The notes under the pieces were generated by a model that was given only the letters and a program-made list of their open reading frames with translations, did no database searches and had not been told where the DNA came from. A stretch of 42,577 bases of DNA from Streptomyces mayonensis (lineage in GTDB: Bacteria; Actinomycetota; Actinomycetes; Streptomycetales; Streptomycetaceae), in contig NZ_JACBYP010000074.1 of the NCBI RefSeq assembly GCF_018982965.1, forward strand, positions 1 to 42,577. Reading direction: 5' to 3'. How positions within the stretch are numbered: the first letter of the stretch is position 1; the number at the start of each line of letters is the position of its first letter. Position numbers and translations under genes: made by a program. Shown here piece by piece: positions 42,440-42,577 of the stretch.

Positions 42440-42577
42440 CCCGGTCCGCCGTCCGGTGAGGCGCCGCCGGCCGCGCCCGGCCCGGGAGCGGATAGCGGCC
42501 CGAAAGCACGTGGCGGACAGGAGCAGGCACCGGCTCGAATACGCCGCGGGACCCCGGCCCCCATCCCGCCCCCATCC
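42440..42577. other. Window end after the chitosanase
   Basis: No gene or clear terminator is seen. GGCCGCGCCCGGCCC near 42468-42482 could form a GC hairpin. Confidence 0.4.

Overview
The window is a piece of a Streptomyces-type actinobacterial chromosome. Base composition is very GC-rich with strong G/C bias at third codon positions. Starts are a mix of ATG, GTG and a few TTG behind GGAGG-like ribosome sites. The gene content also fits: a GH87 glucanase, a GH75 chitosanase, a second Rho, paired FluC channels, many MarR/PadR/GntR regulators, and secreted proteins with Tat or Sec signals. The first ~140 bases are near-pure C/G low complexity and look like a contig end. No tRNA, rRNA, CRISPR, transposase or phage gene was seen.

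Layout. 1-3871: low-complexity end, then a large secreted modular GH87 alpha-1,3-glucanase. 3882-6188: a membrane protein with a PI-PLC-like domain, converging on it. 6280-12035 (minus): a four-part peptide-type ABC transporter (ATPase, fused permease-ATPase, permease, Tat-lipoprotein binding protein). 12178-18653 (plus): a GntR/FCD regulator, then CE7 esterase, secreted sialidase, NanA lyase, ROK kinase and NanE epimerase. 18732-25065: GAPDH with an N-terminal extension, SseB-like protein, MarR, small ArsR-like HTH, FluC1-DUF190-FluC2, UppP, fatty-acid desaturase. 25214-28583 (minus): D,D-carboxypeptidase, short Rho paralogue, SnoaL-like protein. 28664-32549: PadR, methyltransferase, GntR/UTRA, a second CE7 esterase, Rv1733c-like membrane protein. 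32900-34971 (minus): FNR-type reductase, YedY-like molybdoenzyme, MarR. 35185-39340 (plus): secreted protein, small hypothetical, FadH-type dienoyl-CoA reductase and its PadR. 39358-42439: an 18-base repeat array, a membrane-anchored surface protein, an FN3 lipoprotein and a GH75 chitosanase.

The main system is a complete sialic-acid scavenging locus (6280-18653). Secreted sialidase would release Neu5Ac. A SatABCD-like transporter would import it. NanA would cleave it to ManNAc and pyruvate, NanK would phosphorylate ManNAc, and NanE would convert ManNAc-6-P to GlcNAc-6-P. Two promoters, one for the transporter and one for the catabolic operon, carry an identical 17-base operator (CAGACATCAGACGTCTG) just downstream of their -10 boxes. 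I infer that the GntR protein between them (NanR) represses both. A CE7 deacetylase is the first gene of the catabolic operon, which suggests it removes O-acetyl groups from sialic acids; this is inference.

Two further operator-on-promoter arrangements stand out. One is a 40-base perfect palindrome over the -35 of the fadH-padR operon. The other is a DasR-type site (TGGTCCGGACCA) on the -10 of the FN3 lipoprotein next to the chitosanase. All functional calls rest on reading motifs by eye; no database search was run.
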